Source: Phycisphaeraceae bacterium (lineage in GTDB: Bacteria; Planctomycetota; Phycisphaerae; Phycisphaerales; UBA1924). From it: a stretch of 64,000 nt of DNA. Position numbers and translations under genes: made by a program. The stretch lies in contig JACKHB010000004.1 in assembly GCA_020639195.1 (NCBI GenBank), positions 434,001-498,000 of the forward strand, written 5' to 3'. The notes beneath the pieces are model-generated. The model was given only the letters and a program-made list of their open reading frames with translations. It searched no databases and had not been told where the DNA came from. Shown piece after piece: positions 8,295 through 17,568 of the stretch (position 1 is its first letter; every line of letters begins with the position of its first letter).

Positions 8295-8654
8295 ATGGCG
8301 CGGGATACCTGCTATTTCGACGGGCAGTGCGGGATGTGCCGCAGGTCGACGCGGATGCTGCGGCGGCTCGACTGGCTCGGGCGGCTGGCGTTTGAGGACA
8401 TGACCAGAACCCCCGAGTTGAATTTCCCGGAGGGCGGCTTCGCCGGCATGCCGATGCGGACGCGAGACGGGCGGCTTTTGATCGGGTTTCCAGCCGTCCG
8501 GAGGGCCCTGGGCCAGACACCGATGGGTGTTCTGCCTGCCCTGGCGCTGTATCTGCCCGGGGTCAGTCACGCAGGCCGGTGGGTCTATGGGTGGATCGCT
8601 CGGAATCGGCGGCGAGATGTGTGCATACTCGAGGCTGGAAGGTCGCCGGATTGA
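8295..8654 (+). CDS. DCC-family thiol-disulfide oxidoreductase-like protein (DUF393)
   Basis: 119 residues, typical for the family. The diagnostic DGxCxxC motif is near the N-terminus (CYFDGQCGMC, residues 6-15), and the C-terminal half has the usual hydrophobic helices (LGQTPMGVLPALALYLPGVS). Members have a thioredoxin-related fold and probably act in disulfide exchange, but substrates are unknown. The gene is divergent from the pseudopilin gene. A terminal Cys (DVCILEAG) is additional. The Sua5-phosphatase fusion starts 34 bases downstream on the same strand. Confidence 0.85.
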   Translation: MARDTCYFDGQCGMCRRSTRMLRRLDWLGRLAFEDMTRTPELNFPEGGFAGMPMRTRDGRLLIGFPAVRRALGQTPMGVLPALALYLPGVSHAGRWVYGWIARNRRRDVCILEAGRSPD

Positions 8655-8688
8655 ACATCCGGCCCCGGGACTCGATACTGGGAGAGTG

Positions 8689-9801
8689 ATGGGAACGGGA
8701 TCGGTCATTCTGCGCCGGCACAAGGGGCGTCTGCCGCGGGATCTGGTGGACGAGGCGTGCGGCGCCCTGCGCGAGGGCGGACTGGCCATCCTGCCGACCG
8801 AGACGGTGTACGGGGTCTTCGCGAGCGCGTCCTCGGCGCGGGCGGTGGGCCTGCTTCGGGAACTCACGCCGGCGACGGATGGGCGCTGGTGGGCGGCTTG
8901 GCACGCGCCGGACGCTGATGGGGTGATCGGGGCGCTGGGGATCGAGGCGCCGATCCACCGACGGCTGATCCGGAGGCTGTCGCCGGGACCGCAGACGTAC
9001 AGCGTGCCGATGACCGGCGAGCGGCTGGAAGCGGCCCGGACGCGTCTGGGAGTGGCGGAAGGCGTGCTGGACGATGGGCTGGAGGTGTGGGCGCGCGTGC
9101 CCGACTTCGCAGCGACGCTTCGCGTGCTGGAGGCGGCGCAGGGACCGATCGTGGGCAAGCGGCTGGCCGCGGCGGGCTGGGGTGATGACGCGGAACTGAC
9201 GGACGCGATCGTGGATCGTGCGGCGGAGGCGGGCGTGGGCTTTGCGCTCGACGCGGGGCGCGCACGGCTGGGCGCTCCTTCGACCGTGGTGCGGCTCACT
9301 CCGGGGGGGTACGAGATGGTGCGAGAGGGGGCGCGCGATGCGCGATCGATCGATCGGCGGCTGCGCCGGACCATCCTGTTCGTGTGCACGGGCAACACAT
9401 GCCGGAGCCCGATGGCCGCGGCGATCGCGCGGGACCTGGTAGCCAAGGGCGGCGACGGGATTCCGACGGAGGTCGTGAGCGCGGGCGTTGCGGCGGGGCG
9501 GGGCAGCCCGGCGACGCCCGAGGCGATCGAGGCGGTGCGTGAGGTGGGCGGCGATCTGGAGGACCATCGGTCGCGCCCGCTGACGGTGGAGATGCTGCGC
9601 GAGGCGGACGTGGTGTACGCGATGACGAGCGCGCACCTGGACGCGGTGCTGGAGATGGACTCCCACGCCGAGGCCCGACTGCTGGATCCCGATGGCGGGG
9701 ACGTGCCGGACCCGATCGGATTGCCGGCCTCCGTGTACCGTGAGACGGCGGCGCGCCTGCGCGACCTGATCGCCAGACGGCTCGAGGAGATCCACGAATG
9801 A
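8689..9801 (+). CDS. Fusion: degenerate Sua5/YrdC domain + low-molecular-weight protein-tyrosine phosphatase
   Basis: 370 residues from ATG 8689 after a GGAGAG site; an upstream extension to 8527 is out of character. Residues about 10-200 align in order with Sua5/YrdC (threonylcarbamoyl-AMP synthase): LREGGLAILPTETVYGV, SPGPQTYSVP, GAPSTVVRLTPGGYEMVREG. However, the KxR element after the first strand is replaced (LTPATDGRWW) and the STSAN element is missing (IVGKRLAAAG), so synthase activity is doubtful. Residues about 224-370 are a complete LMW-PTP/Wzb-type phosphatase: CTGNTCRSPMA P-loop at about 230, and DVPDPIGLP with the general-acid Asp. The stop overlaps the rpiB start by four bases, so the two are co-translated. 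Confidence 0.85.
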   Translation: MGTGSVILRRHKGRLPRDLVDEACGALREGGLAILPTETVYGVFASASSARAVGLLRELTPATDGRWWAAWHAPDADGVIGALGIEAPIHRRLIRRLSPGPQTYSVPMTGERLEAARTRLGVAEGVLDDGLEVWARVPDFAATLRVLEAAQGPIVGKRLAAAGWGDDAELTDAIVDRAAEAGVGFALDAGRARLGAPSTVVRLTPGGYEMVREGARDARSIDRRLRRTILFVCTGNTCRSPMAAAIARDLVAKGGDGIPTEVVSAGVAAGRGSPATPEAIEAVREVGGDLEDHRSRPLTVEMLREADVVYAMTSAHLDAVLEMDSHAEARLLDPDGGDVPDPIGLPASVYRETAARLRDLIARRLEEIHE

Positions 9802-10262
9802 AGATCGCGATCGGCGGGGACCACCGGGGCGCATCGGCGGTGAAGCGGGTGAGCGCGCAGCTGGAGCGCGAGGGGCACGAGGTCGTCGTCGTCGGCACGT
9901 GCGACGAGACGCCCTGCGATTACCCCGAGCGGGCCTACGAGGTCGCCAACGAGGTGGCGTCGGGGCGCGCCGATCGGGGCATCCTGATCTGCGGGACGGG
10001 CATCGGGATGTCGATCGCGGCGAACAAGGTCAAGGGGATCAGGGCGGCGGTGGTGCACGACGAGATGACCGCGGAGTTGAGCCGCTCGCACAACAACGCC
10101 AACGTGCTGTGTCTCTCGGGCGACCTGCTTGGGGAACGGTTGATCGAGACGATCGTCGCGGCGTGGCTGCGGGCGGAGTTCGAGGGCGGGCGGCACGCGC
10201 GCCGGATCCGCAAGATCGAGGCGATCGAGGAGGGGCGCGACCCGGCAAGCGTTTCGGAATAG
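9798..10262 (+). CDS. rpiB: Ribose-5-phosphate isomerase B
   Basis: 154 residues, normal RpiB length. The enzyme interconverts ribose 5-phosphate and ribulose 5-phosphate in the pentose phosphate pathway. Signatures: IGGDHRGA at residues 5-12, ICGTGIGMSIAANKVKGIRA (about 64-83, phosphate and sugar binding loop), HDEMTAELSRSHNNANVLCLS with the conserved His-Asn-Asn. The catalytic Cys65-type residue is present in ICGTG. The ATG overlaps the stop of the Sua5-phosphatase fusion (ATGA). The next gene is convergent, four bases after the stop. Confidence 0.95.
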   Translation: MKIAIGGDHRGASAVKRVSAQLEREGHEVVVVGTCDETPCDYPERAYEVANEVASGRADRGILICGTGIGMSIAANKVKGIRAAVVHDEMTAELSRSHNNANVLCLSGDLLGERLIETIVAAWLRAEFEGGRHARRIRKIEAIEEGRDPASVSE

Positions 10263-10265
10263 GCG

Positions 10266-13200
10266 TCAGGGGGCGCGGAGCACCAGCGTGGCGCTGGACG
10301 TCGAGACGAGCACCACGTTGTCGAGCATGGCCATCGAGGTGGGCACCACGCCGAAGTCCAGCAGCAGGCGGACGGGCTCGCGGAGCTGGCGTCCGGTTCG
10401 ATCCATCATGTAGAGCCGGAACGCCCCCGAGCCGCGGGCCGCCCGGGTGTCGAGCGTGACGAACGCGTCATCGACGCAGATCGCGGGGATCAGGGTGTCC
10501 TGTGGCGGGTGGATGGAATCGGCCCCGGTGACCTGCCCGGAGGCGCCGACGACGATGAGTCCTCGTCCCGACGAGAGCGCCAGGCTCTGATCGACCTCGA
10601 TCGATCGGATGCGGAACGACGTGCGAAGCGTGTCGGCGGTGTCGATCGGGGTTTCGTCGATCGAGCCATCGGTCATGGAGATCCGCCACAGCTTCCGATC
10701 GCCGGACATGATGAACAGGGCGCCGGCGATCGGCCAGGCGGCGAGCGTTCCCTTGGCCGCGGCATGGTCCTGGAGCCATCGGACCTGGGCGTCGGCGGGG
10801 TCGATCTCGATGACGCCGCTGTCGAGCCCGACAAGCAATTCGGAGCGGGGTGTGATGCGGACCCAGCGCGGGCGAGACGTCAGCACGGGCGAGGTGACTT
10901 CGAGCACATGGTCGCCCGAGCGGGAGTCGATCGCGAGCAACGAGGCGGCGGCGGGCCCCTGGCGAGGCTCGATCGCCAACACGAGCAGGCCCGCGTCCAG
11001 GTCGGCGTCGAGGACGCGAAGCCCCGCTTCTGCGCGTGTCCAGAGCGGCTCTCCGGTGGCGAGATCGATCAGCGCAGCTCGCCCGGAGCGCTCGACCATG
11101 GCCAGCGTCCGCTCATCGGTCAGGAGCATGACGTCGCTGGCGCGGACGGGGCCGTCGAGTGGAGACTCGAACGCCTCGTCGGCGAGGTTCAGCGGCAGGT
11201 CGTTCTGAAGCAATGTCGAGCCGGCCACGGTCCAGCGAGTCTGGCCGGTGTCGGCCGCGATGGAGTAGAGCGTGAGATCGCCGGCATCGGTCGAGACGGC
11301 CAGGAGCGCATCGGGGTCCGAGCGGACGATCCGGACGCTGCCGGGCGCCTCGCGGGTCCATCGCATGGCGCCTTCGGGTGCCCCCCGGGCATCGAGCAGC
11401 GCCAACTCCATCTGGCCCGGGCGTTCTGCCGACGCCCGCTGGAGCACGACGTATCCGGGCGACCGCCAGATGGGCTCGACGCTCATCGTCTCGATGAGCA
11501 CCCAGTCGTCCAGGCGAGTGAATTCCGGCTCGATGCGCGGGCCCAGCTTCGGGAGCACCTCCCGCGCGGCGACGGCTTCGTGCACCTGGGCGATGACCCG
11601 CCCGCGATCGAGTTCGACTTCGCCGTCGATCAGGAGGCCCGAGACGCGGGCGAGCGCCCTCGCGGCCTCCGCGTACCGCTGTTGTTCGACCAGCGCCGCG
11701 ATCAGCCCGCCCGCGAGTTCGGCCCGCACGTCGCTCGAATGGACGTCCTGCACCTCCAGGGCCGCGAGTCCGGCTCGGCGGGCGCGCAACTCGGCGTGCG
11801 TTTCGCCCACGGCGCGGTGGGCCCGAGCTGCACCGAGCCATGCCACGGGCGCGACGCTGGAAGCCGGGAATCTGCGCGCGACCCGCTCAAACGCGTCCGC
11901 GGCGGCGGTGAGCGGGAGAGCGTCGAGTTCCGATCGGGCCAGCGTTTCAAACGCGCGATACGCCTCTGCCCCATGACGATCGAGCAGGTCTCGCACGCGA
12001 CGGGTCGCCTCGACCTCGGCACGGAGCATCACGCGACGGCCCGACCAGTTCGCCGCGGCGAGCGCCGAGTCTTCAAGCACAGACTGGCAGTCGGTGATCG
12101 CGCCGTCGATGTCGCCTTCTCGCTCCCGCACCCGAGCGCGGGCCATGAGATGCGCGACGCGCTGGTCGGGCGTCGCGGCGACCCGTCCGAGCCGCTGGAT
12201 GACGCCGTCGAGCATGGCATCGGCGACGACCACCCGCGCCGGCCCCGAGGGGGCATCGATCGCGTCGCGCGCCATCCCGTCCAGCGCGGCGAACAGGCGA
12301 TCGCGCGAGGCACGGGACTCGTCCGCGCTGAGCCCGTCGATCGCTCGCTGGGCATGATCGATCACCTCGAGGAGCCGTTCGACGCGGCCCGCGCGATACC
12401 CCAGCTCGATGTAGGTCAGTGCGGGCGCGGGATTGCCCGGATCTTCCGCCATGCGACGGGCAAGTTCTGCCTCGGCGACGCTCCAGACCAGATAGCTGTG
12501 CATCGTGGTCCGGCCCGCGACGAGCACCTGCCCTTCGAGCGGGAGCAGATTGCCTGATTCGTCGAGATCGAGTCGACGCTCGACGCTGGACGTGTTCGGA
12601 TCGACGACCACGATCCCGCTCTCCACGGGGACCAGCAGACGATCGCCCGCGACCACGACCCGGGCGAGGATCGGCCGGCCCGATGGAATCCGCGCGATGC
12701 CCACCGGCCCCTGCTCGAACTGGTCCAGCGGCGTCACCACGATCTGCACGTCGGAGACGGCGATCAGGTTCTCGCCTTCCCGCAGCAGGTACCGAGGTGA
12801 GCCGAGCATCCGCGCCTCGCGAGAGCCGACGACCCTCCCGCTCCGCGCATCGATTCGCAGGACCTCGGCCCGATCGGGAGACAGCGTGATCAGCGTGTCG
12901 CCGTCGACGATCGGGGCGCTCGATGCGTGGGCCGGCGCAGGGTCGTACGAGCTGTACGTCAGCGTCGGATGGCGGCGGATCCAGCGGATGCGACCCGAGG
13001 CCGCCTCCACCGCGGCAATGACGCCGACCTCATCGGCCCGGTAGACCACGCCCCGATCGAGCACGCCGGCCGCGTTGATCAGGCTCGTCTGGGTCTGGTA
13101 GGGCAGCGACCCTGCGGACGCGAGCGTGCGGCTCCAGACCACCTCGCCCGAGGAGATGTCGAGGGCGGTGATGCCCGTGCTCCACGAACGCCGGATCGGA

Positions 13201-14387
13201 ACCTGCCGGCGGACAGTCGCCAGCGCCAGGCCCTCGTCGATCAGCAGCGGCCCCCACACCATCGCGGTCCGTGCCTCGAGATCACCGACCTGGGGATGCC
13301 ACGACCAGAGCACGCGCCCAGTGGCCCGATCCAGCGCGATGAGTCTCGAGTCGCCCTCTCGCATCACGAGTCCGCCGCGGCCCTGTGCAATGACCCGCCC
13401 ACCGGTCGCCAGCACAACATCACCCTGAACCGTGACGGTGTTGGAATCGACGACGATCGGCGTGGGCTGCCGGCGGCGCTGCGTGCTGGGAAGCGTGAAC
13501 TCATTGCTCAGCGGCGTGCGCCACAGGAGCTGGAGGGTGAATCGATCCCACGCACCGATGCTCTGCCCGTCGTTGATGTAGAGGGTGTCGCCGACGACCG
13601 TCGGCATGATCCACGGCGTCAGATTCATCAGCCAAGGGCCGTCGACCTGCGGATCGAGCATCGCCATGCTGAACAGCGGCTTGCTCACGACATCCTGAAG
13701 GTCGGTCGGCGCGGCAACCGTGAGGGGTGAGCTCGGCGCCAGGCTCTGCGACGGCGGGCGAAGGGTGGGAGCGGAGTCGGCCAGCCCGCCCCACTGGCGC
13801 GCGATCTCCCATATCTCGGCCCGGTCGAGATACCCGGCCACGCAGCGCATGAGCTCGGCTGCCGCGAGGGCGTTGTCTCCCTGAAGGTCGGGATGTCCCT
13901 CGAGCCGCTCGAGCGTCAGGCGGGCGCTCTCGAACCGGCCCGATTCGAGCTCGATCTGCGCCACGCGAAGCACGGCCTCGAATCCGGCCGAGGTCAGGGC
14001 TCGGGTGCTCTCGACCTCGCTGGGCCCCTGCTCGGTGAGCAAGCGCCACGCGATCGGATCCTGCATCTCCCGGTATCGGGCCAGCAATTCCGGCGAACGA
14101 AGCAGCGTCTCGCGCACGCGAGAGCGGACAGTAACAAACAGGTCCGGCGTGTCTGGGCTCGGTAGCAGGCGATCGGCCGACTCATCCAGCGCCCGCTGGA
14201 GCACGCGGACCGCCTCGGGGTAGTTGTTCGCGGCGACAAGCTCTGGAACCCGCGCCAAGGCCTCTTCCGCCAAGGGGGCCTCGTCGAGGTACACGGGGTT
14301 GACCGGCTCGGGCTGGGCCTGGACCGGCGCGGAGACCGTGATGCCCCCCCAGAGACACACCATCACGCTCAGGGCTCTCGGACGCAT
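10266..14387 (-). CDS. Very large secreted PQQ-like beta-propeller and TPR protein
   Basis: 1,373 residues from the ATG at 14387, which begins a Sec signal (MRPRALSVMVCLWGGITVSA). A longer frame exists but would cover the divergent gene and has poor composition. Residues about 40-180 hold TPR-like helices (VPELVAANNYPEAVRVLQRA). Residues 230-620 contain PQQ-type propeller repeats (ALDRATGRVLWSW, ALDISSGEVVWSR, AVEAASGRIRWIRRH). Residues 650-970 are again helical TPR-like, and a second propeller follows at about 1000-1373 (IAADTGQTRWT, IDLATGEPLWTR, AIDSRSGDHVLEV). PQQ-like propellers such as BamB are usually protein-binding scaffolds; I see no PQQ-enzyme active site. Probably a periplasmic assembly or binding protein. 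Specific function unknown. Confidence 0.75.
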   Translation of the reverse strand: MRPRALSVMVCLWGGITVSAPVQAQPEPVNPVYLDEAPLAEEALARVPELVAANNYPEAVRVLQRALDESADRLLPSPDTPDLFVTVRSRVRETLLRSPELLARYREMQDPIAWRLLTEQGPSEVESTRALTSAGFEAVLRVAQIELESGRFESARLTLERLEGHPDLQGDNALAAAELMRCVAGYLDRAEIWEIARQWGGLADSAPTLRPPSQSLAPSSPLTVAAPTDLQDVVSKPLFSMAMLDPQVDGPWLMNLTPWIMPTVVGDTLYINDGQSIGAWDRFTLQLLWRTPLSNEFTLPSTQRRRQPTPIVVDSNTVTVQGDVVLATGGRVIAQGRGGLVMREGDSRLIALDRATGRVLWSWHPQVGDLEARTAMVWGPLLIDEGLALATVRRQVPIRRSWSTGITALDISSGEVVWSRTLASAGSLPYQTQTSLINAAGVLDRGVVYRADEVGVIAAVEAASGRIRWIRRHPTLTYSSYDPAPAHASSAPIVDGDTLITLSPDRAEVLRIDARSGRVVGSREARMLGSPRYLLREGENLIAVSDVQIVVTPLDQFEQGPVGIARIPSGRPILARVVVAGDRLLVPVESGIVVVDPNTSSVERRLDLDESGNLLPLEGQVLVAGRTTMHSYLVWSVAEAELARRMAEDPGNPAPALTYIELGYRAGRVERLLEVIDHAQRAIDGLSADESRASRDRLFAALDGMARDAIDAPSGPARVVVADAMLDGVIQRLGRVAATPDQRVAHLMARARVREREGDIDGAITDCQSVLEDSALAAANWSGRRVMLRAEVEATRRVRDLLDRHGAEAYRAFETLARSELDALPLTAAADAFERVARRFPASSVAPVAWLGAARAHRAVGETHAELRARRAGLAALEVQDVHSSDVRAELAGGLIAALVEQQRYAEAARALARVSGLLIDGEVELDRGRVIAQVHEAVAAREVLPKLGPRIEPEFTRLDDWVLIETMSVEPIWRSPGYVVLQRASAERPGQMELALLDARGAPEGAMRWTREAPGSVRIVRSDPDALLAVSTDAGDLTLYSIAADTGQTRWTVAGSTLLQNDLPLNLADEAFESPLDGPVRASDVMLLTDERTLAMVERSGRAALIDLATGEPLWTRAEAGLRVLDADLDAGLLVLAIEPRQGPAAASLLAIDSRSGDHVLEVTSPVLTSRPRWVRITPRSELLVGLDSGVIEIDPADAQVRWLQDHAAAKGTLAAWPIAGALFIMSGDRKLWRISMTDGSIDETPIDTADTLRTSFRIRSIEVDQSLALSSGRGLIVVGASGQVTGADSIHPPQDTLIPAICVDDAFVTLDTRAARGSGAFRLYMMDRTGRQLREPVRLLLDFGVVPTSMAMLDNVVLVSTSSATLVLRAP

Positions 14388-14571
14388 CGGGCGGGCCCTC
14401 CTGGTTCGGTACTCGGACCGCAACCTGCGGGCCAGCCCGTCTTGATCGGTCCATCCGTGCCGTCCGCCCCGGGTCGCGGGACGCGAGTGTGAATCGCGGC
14501 CCTTGGAGGGTCGATCCGCGCTCTCGGCCATGGGCTGGAACGCGGGCAAGCCGGGCGGCGAGTGCGGGTGC

Positions 14572-14976
14572 ATGCCCGTGAGCGCGAGCCTCTCCCGCCG
14601 ATCGTCCCGCGTGCTGCTGCTGCTGTGTGCGGTCGCAATCATGAGCGTGGCCGACCTGATCCTGACTCTCACGTACGTTCGGGCGGTGGGGTTGGCGGAG
14701 GGAAACCCCATCGCCCGATACGTCATGCTGTACCACTCACCGGGCGTGCTGGTGGCGTGGAAGCTGGTGAGCGTCGGCGGCGCCATCGCCGTGCTGTTCG
14801 CGACCCGACGCCACCGGGTTGCGGAGCTGGGGGCCTGGGTCTGCTTCTGCCTCATGGCGTGGCTGTGCTTTCGATGGCACTCGTACGTGCAGGATGCGCA
14901 CACGCTCACGCCCTACCTCGAGGCGCTGCACAAGGCCGAGCACAGTAACTGGGTCGCGATGACGACCGATCGCTGA
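14572..14976 (+). CDS. Small membrane protein (DUF5658-like)
   Basis: 134 residues from ATG 14572, chosen because it starts just before the first membrane helix; frame extensions to 14530 or 14503 are possible and no start has a clear ribosome site. Three hydrophobic segments: about 14-36 (VLLLLCAVAIMSVADLILTL), 58-80 and 88-105. The pattern 'D-L-x-x-T-x-x-x-x... E-x-NPI' in the first loop is typical of DUF5658-like proteins of unknown function. It is divergent from the large PQQ/TPR gene and followed by a lipoprotein gene 18 bases later on the same strand. Confidence 0.6.
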   Translation: MPVSASLSRRSSRVLLLLCAVAIMSVADLILTLTYVRAVGLAEGNPIARYVMLYHSPGVLVAWKLVSVGGAIAVLFATRRHRVAELGAWVCFCLMAWLCFRWHSYVQDAHTLTPYLEALHKAEHSNWVAMTTDR

Positions 14977-14994
14977 GCGCGCTACGCTGGCGCG

Positions 14995-15444
14995 ATGCGC
15001 ACGATTCCGACGATCTCCGCCATGGTGGGACTCGCGCTGGCCGGCTGCAGCGAGACAATCCATCCGGACGTGAGAGTCGTGGACGCGGTCGTGGTCGACC
15101 GGACCGAGGCTGGCGTGCTGGTGGAGTTCGCGCTGGAGGCGTCGAGCCCGGCCGATCACCAGATCCTGCTCCGCAGAGTGCACTACAGCCTGAGCCTGCA
15201 GGATGGCCGAGTCTTCGAGGCCTCGCGCTACGCGGAGGTCACCGCTCCGACGGGCCGCTCCCAGGTCATTCGGTTGCCGGTGGTCATCCCGGCCGATCGC
15301 GGTTCGGGCGATGTGGCCTTCCGGCTGTCGGGCGATCTGTGGTACGAGCCGCTCGGGCCGCTGTCGCGCGGGATGGACGAGATGGAGTTCTATCACCCCT
15401 CGACCGGGTTCTCGGATGATGGCGTCATCCACCTCGGCCCCTGA
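14995..15444 (+). CDS. LEA-type-2-like lipoprotein
   Basis: 149 residues. Residues 1-18 are a lipoprotein signal ending in LALAGC. The remainder (about 25-140) has the alternating strands of the LEA_2/water-stress-hypersensitive fold: VVDAVVVDRTEAGVLVEFAL, RRVHYSLSLQDGRVF, VIRLPVVIPADRG and DVAFRLSGDLWYEP. Bacterial proteins of this fold are periplasmic or outer-membrane-attached with unknown ligands. It ends 25 bases before the convergent Nif3-like gene. Fold assignment is from pattern only. Confidence 0.65.
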   Translation: MRTIPTISAMVGLALAGCSETIHPDVRVVDAVVVDRTEAGVLVEFALEASSPADHQILLRRVHYSLSLQDGRVFEASRYAEVTAPTGRSQVIRLPVVIPADRGSGDVAFRLSGDLWYEPLGPLSRGMDEMEFYHPSTGFSDDGVIHLGP

Positions 15445-15469
15445 CGTCCCGGCGTTTGAGATCTTCACC

Positions 15470-16606
15470 CTACAGCACCGAGAGCGGGTCTCGATCCGAC
15501 TCGCTCTGTCGCACGTCCACGCCGGGCAGCAGCCCGCGCAATCGGCTGGCAAGACGCGGCAGGAATCCCCGCTCGGTGTTGGTGTGCCCCGCCAACAGCA
15601 CGGCCATGCCCCGATGGAGCGCGTCCATCACGTTGTGATGGCGCATCTCACCGGTGACGAAGACCTGGCAGCCTTCGTCGCATGCGATGTTCGCCAACGA
15701 CTCTCCCGCTCCGGGCACAACACCGACATGCGTGATGGGCTCGTCGGTCTGGCCCACCAGAGCGAACCGCACCCGCGAACGATCCAGGAACGATCGCAGC
15801 CGCTCTCCAAGCTCGCGGATCGTGGCGGGCCGGTCCAGCACCAGGCGCCGTCCCGCGCCGACGGCGCGCTCCGGGGTTCCGAGCAGATCGTACACATCGA
15901 TCGCCGGCTCCTCGTACGGATGAAAGCGGCGCATCGTCTCGATCGCCAGGGCCACCGCGGCACGTGGGCACACCATCTCCAGCCTTCGCTCGCGGACCGA
16001 TTCGAACTCGCCCGCCTCGCCCACGGCGGGATGCGTGGATTCGTCACCCAGAAACGTGCCCTCGCCCTCGGTGGAATACGAGCAGAGCGTGTAGTTGCCG
16101 ATTCGACCGGCGCCCGCCGTTGCCAGGGCGTTGCGCACCTGTTCGAGCGAATCAACGGGCACGAACGTGACGATCTTCACGCGGGCGTGCTCCCCGTCCC
16201 ACCGGGGCGTGAGGGCGCGGCAATCCCCCGCGATCTTGCCCTCTCCGCCGCTGAGTCCCTCGCACAGCCAGTCCGAGACGCCGCCGGGCGCCGCGTCGAG
16301 GGCGGTATGGGGCGTGAACACGCTGATTCCCGCTTCCGCCGCGCCCAGCAGGATCCGGCCGCGGCTCGAATCGTCAGAGAGCCTCGCGATTGGTTCCCAG
16401 ATCGGGGCGTGATAGGCCACGACCACGCCCGAGCCCAGCGAGATGGCCTCCGCGAGCACCCGCTCGGTGAGATCGATCGTCAGCACGATCGGTCCACGCA
16501 CGTCCCGGTCGGCCCGCCCCACCATGAGGCCGACCCGGTCCCACGGCTCGGCGTAGGCCAGCGGTGCGATCTGGTCCATCGCGCGGACTATGTCGCGGAC
16601 CCTCAT
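15470..16606 (-). CDS. Nif3-like dinuclear metal centre protein (YqfO type, with inserted domain)
   Basis: 378 residues from ATG 16606, preceded by AAGGAG at seven bases; an upstream start 11 codons earlier has no such site. Nif3/YbgI proteins form hexameric rings holding two metals per subunit; their reaction is not settled, although annotations often say GTP cyclohydrolase I type 2. Metal-ligand regions are present: VVAYHAPIWEP (His), TPHTALDAAPGGVSDWL (His, Asp) and VLLAGHTNTERGFLP (His, Glu) near the C-terminus, plus VTGEMRHHNVMDA. The stretch about 145-255 (VKIVTFVPVDSLEQVRNAL to RRFHPYEEPAIDVYDL) is the PII/CutA-like insert typical of the longer YqfO subgroup. The gene is divergent from ispE with 38 bases between. 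Confidence 0.9.
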   Translation of the reverse strand: MRVRDIVRAMDQIAPLAYAEPWDRVGLMVGRADRDVRGPIVLTIDLTERVLAEAISLGSGVVVAYHAPIWEPIARLSDDSSRGRILLGAAEAGISVFTPHTALDAAPGGVSDWLCEGLSGGEGKIAGDCRALTPRWDGEHARVKIVTFVPVDSLEQVRNALATAGAGRIGNYTLCSYSTEGEGTFLGDESTHPAVGEAGEFESVRERRLEMVCPRAAVALAIETMRRFHPYEEPAIDVYDLLGTPERAVGAGRRLVLDRPATIRELGERLRSFLDRSRVRFALVGQTDEPITHVGVVPGAGESLANIACDEGCQVFVTGEMRHHNVMDALHRGMAVLLAGHTNTERGFLPRLASRLRGLLPGVDVRQSESDRDPLSVL

Positions 16607-16644
16607 GGCACGGCTCCTTCTCGCGATCGTACGTAGCATCGCCG

Positions 16645-17541
16645 ATGCGCGATCGGATCGAGGCCAGAGCCTGGGCCAAGGTGAATCTGGCGCTCTCGGT
16701 GCACGCCGCCGAGACCGGCGACGGCCCCCGTCGCGGCTGGCACCGCATCGACGGCTGGTTCCACGCGGTCGATCTGTTCGATGACATTGTCATCCAGCGA
16801 CAGGGCCACGCCGATCTCATCACTCGATGGGCGCACGACGCACCCTGCCCCTCACCGATCGACTGGGCCCCCGAGCAAGACCTCGCGTGGCGGGCACGAC
16901 ACGCGCTCGAGCGGGCCACCGCACGCGATCTGTGCTGCCGGATCGCCGTGACCAAGCGCATCCCCGTCGGTGGTGGGCTTGGCGGCGGTTCATCCGATGC
17001 CGCGGCGACCCTGCTGGCGCTGTGCGACTTGTTCGAGCTCGGCCTGTCCGACGCCGAACTCCGCGAGATCGGCGGGTCGCTCGGCAGCGATGTCGCGTTC
17101 TTTCTCGATGATCGCCGGCCGCCCAGGCCCGCGCTGGTCGGAGGATTCGGGGATGACATCCAAAGGCTCGACCCCCTCTGCGGAGAGCTGCTGTTGATGA
17201 TGCCCGCGGTGCGGTGCGCAACACCGGGGGTCTATCGCGAGTTCGATCGCATCGGCGGCACCACGCGGCTCGATCGCGCGGAGATCGTCGGGGCCTCTGA
17301 TAGTCGAAGACTGGACGGCGCGCTGTGCTTCAACGACCTCGCCGAGCCGGCCATGTCGATCGCGCCGCCGCTGAGGGAGCTGATCGCGATTCTCGCCCGC
17401 CACGGGGCGCGCCCGATCGTCACCGGGTCCGGCTCGTGCCTGTTCGTGCCGCTGGAGGGTGAATCAGAAGCACGAATCGACCGATGGCAGGGGGTGCTCG
17501 GCGGATTGGGGGTCGCGGCGCTGCGGGCGCGCTTGGTGTGA
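16645..17541 (+). CDS. ispE: 4-diphosphocytidyl-2-C-methyl-D-erythritol kinase (GHMP family)
   Basis: 298 residues. IspE phosphorylates CDP-methylerythritol with ATP in the non-mevalonate isoprenoid pathway. Diagnostic features: AKVNLALSV at residues 11-19, WHRIDGWFHAVDLFDDI, the GHMP ATP loop PVGGGLGGGSSDAAATL at about 108-124, and GSDVAFFL. The C-terminal ARPIVTGSGSCLFV is the third GHMP motif. ATG 16645 is preceded by no strong ribosome site, but longer frames add an unrelated 27 residues. Length fits the family. The ROK kinase gene follows 27 bases downstream. Confidence 0.93.
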   Translation: MRDRIEARAWAKVNLALSVHAAETGDGPRRGWHRIDGWFHAVDLFDDIVIQRQGHADLITRWAHDAPCPSPIDWAPEQDLAWRARHALERATARDLCCRIAVTKRIPVGGGLGGGSSDAAATLLALCDLFELGLSDAELREIGGSLGSDVAFFLDDRRPPRPALVGGFGDDIQRLDPLCGELLLMMPAVRCATPGVYREFDRIGGTTRLDRAEIVGASDSRRLDGALCFNDLAEPAMSIAPPLRELIAILARHGARPIVTGSGSCLFVPLEGESEARIDRWQGVLGGLGVAALRARLV

Positions 17542-17568
17542 GCGATTCCAGATACACTGCAACCGCCC

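Noticed and set aside
10509..12557. Long plus-strand open frame (682 codons) opposite the PQQ/TPR gene
   Set aside because: Antisense to a well-supported gene; rich in Arg, Gly and His from GC-rich reverse reading, with no motif.
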